The translations under genes and the position numbers were made by a program. Shown one piece after another: positions 4,965 through 5,776 of a stretch of DNA of 5,776 nt; the stretch's first letter is position 1; each line of letters starts with the position of its first letter. The stretch spans positions 1 through 5,776 of the forward strand of contig JAQTLG010000121.1 in NCBI GenBank assembly GCA_028715025.1, written 5' to 3'. The notes below the pieces were generated by a model. That model saw nothing but the letters and a program-made list of their open reading frames with translations. It did not search any database and was not told where the DNA came from. Origin of the DNA: Dehalococcoidia bacterium. GTDB taxonomy: Bacteria; Chloroflexota; Dehalococcoidia; GIF9; UBA5629.

Positions 4965-5776
4965 ATGATTAAGTTTAAAGACTTTACCGGGAAAGTTGCC
5001 TTTATTACGGGAGGATCGAGCGGCATAGGTTTGGCCTGTGCGGAGCTGCTGGCCGCCAGGGGAGCCGATGTGGCGGTCTTCGCGCGTGGACAGGAGCAAC
5101 TCGATAGGGCCCTTACGCAAATAGAGCGGAACAAGGTAACACAGAGGCAACGTTTCCTGGCGGTCAGTCTCGATGTATCCCAGCATGCGCAGGTCGAAAG
5201 TATTCTCAACAGAGCTGTAGCTGATTTCGGCGCCCCGGATATCCTGATAAACAGCGCAGGCGTTTCATTTCCCCAACGGTTTGAGGATATTCCCCATGCT
5301 AAATTCGATGAAATCGTTCACATTAATCTTCATGGGACGTGGAATGCCATAGCAATTCTTGTGCCCTATATGAAGAAGCATGGTGGATATATAGTTAACG
5401 TGTCCTCTGTTGCGGGTTATATAGGGGTCTATGGCTTGAGCGCCTACAGCGCATCCAAGTTCGCAGTGATAGGCTTCTCTGAGGCTTTGAGAAGTGAATT
5501 GAAACGGTTTAATATCTCCGTTTCCGTGCTGTGTCCACCCGACGTCGATACACCGATGCTTGAAAGAGCCAATAAGATTAAGCCTGAGGAGACCAAAGCC
5601 ATTTCTTCATCCGCTTCCCTGATCAAACCGATTGATGTTGCCAGGGAGGTAGTCTCCGGCATGGGCAGAGGACAGTTCCTTATCCTGCCGGGTTCCGGCA
5701 CAAAGTATACGTATTTTATGAAACGGCTCTTTCCCGGACTGGTGCAATGGATAATGGACAGCCAGATAAAGAAAGT
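4965..5776 (+). CDS. Short-chain dehydrogenase/reductase, 3-ketodihydrosphingosine-reductase-like (partial, right edge)
   Basis: An NAD(P)-dependent classical SDR; 270 residues are visible and no stop is reached. The ATG at 4965 has AAGGTGG (4951-4957) at 7 nt. The N-terminal Rossmann motif is TGGSSGIG (15-22). Arg41 after the second strand suggests NADP(H). NSAG (96-99) replaces the usual NNAG. The catalytic tetrad is Asn121, Ser148, Tyr161 and Lys165 (YSASK). After the active site, CPPDVDTPMLERANKIKPEE (190-209) closely resembles the CPPDTDTPGF...NxTKPxET signature of 3-ketodihydrosphingosine reductases and their bacterial relatives, and points to a bulky or acyl-type keto substrate. The hydrophobic end, with FMKRLFPGLVQWIM, may be membrane-associated. 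In the Xanthobacter epoxide pathway two SDRs oxidise hydroxypropyl-CoM before 2-KPCC acts, so this neighbour is suggestive. However, its signature is not clearly that of those enzymes, and its role here is open. Confidence 0.88.
   Translation, partial: MIKFKDFTGKVAFITGGSSGIGLACAELLAARGADVAVFARGQEQLDRALTQIERNKVTQRQRFLAVSLDVSQHAQVESILNRAVADFGAPDILINSAGVSFPQRFEDIPHAKFDEIVHINLHGTWNAIAILVPYMKKHGGYIVNVSSVAGYIGVYGLSAYSASKFAVIGFSEALRSELKRFNISVSVLCPPDVDTPMLERANKIKPEETKAISSSASLIKPIDVAREVVSGMGRGQFLILPGSGTKYTYFMKRLFPGLVQWIMDSQIKK

Noticed and set aside
1..5776. CRISPR arrays, tRNA or rRNA genes, insertion sequences
   Set aside because: No repeat-spacer pattern, cloverleaf, rRNA-like stretch or transposase coding was seen on either strand.

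Overview
The window holds two transcription units that diverge from a regulatory gap at about 1433-1630. The organism looks like a bacterium: sigma70-type promoters, clear Shine-Dalgarno sequences, GTG as well as ATG starts, and a signal peptide with a lipobox cysteine. The gene set (a LarA/DUF2088-type protein, a disulfide oxidoreductase-carboxylase relative, a four-cysteine small protein) would suit an anaerobe, perhaps of the Chloroflexota/Dehalococcoidia type. That placement is an impression, not a demonstrated assignment.

Left, minus strand (1-1432): a substrate-binding lipoprotein of the nitrate/sulfonate/taurine ABC family, followed by the N-terminal half of its SsuC/TauC-like permease, which runs off the left edge. 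The permease frame is open and recognisable but has no ATG/GTG/TTG start. A one-base change near 419-421 would join it to a GTG that overlaps the binding-protein stop codon. No ATPase gene is visible.

Middle (1433-1630): a divergent control region with a perfect 10-bp inverted repeat (1481-1505), a third copy of its half-site (1452-1460), promoter-like hexamers in both directions and a second promoter close to the rightward operon.

Right, plus strand (1631-5776): a LarA-like (DUF2088) protein, a 71-residue four-cysteine protein, a close relative of 2-ketopropyl-coenzyme M oxidoreductase/carboxylase (2-KPCC), and a short-chain dehydrogenase of the 3-ketodihydrosphingosine-reductase type that is cut by the right edge. 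The first three are tightly spaced (30 and 32 nt). The dehydrogenase follows after 104 nt that contain a plausible promoter of their own.

The centrepiece is the 2-KPCC relative. It keeps the redox cysteine pair, the two arginines that bind the coenzyme M sulfonate, and the Phe-His dyad that marks the carboxylating member of the disulfide oxidoreductase family. Two active-site histidines are replaced. 2-KPCC works on a sulfonate thioether, and the divergent transporter belongs to a family that includes sulfonate importers. A reasonable hypothesis is a variant thioether-cleaving and carboxylating (or protonating) pathway using coenzyme M or a related sulfonated thiol, with the LarA-like protein and the dehydrogenase acting on hydroxy or keto intermediates. 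The pathway, its substrate and the link between the two units are inference.
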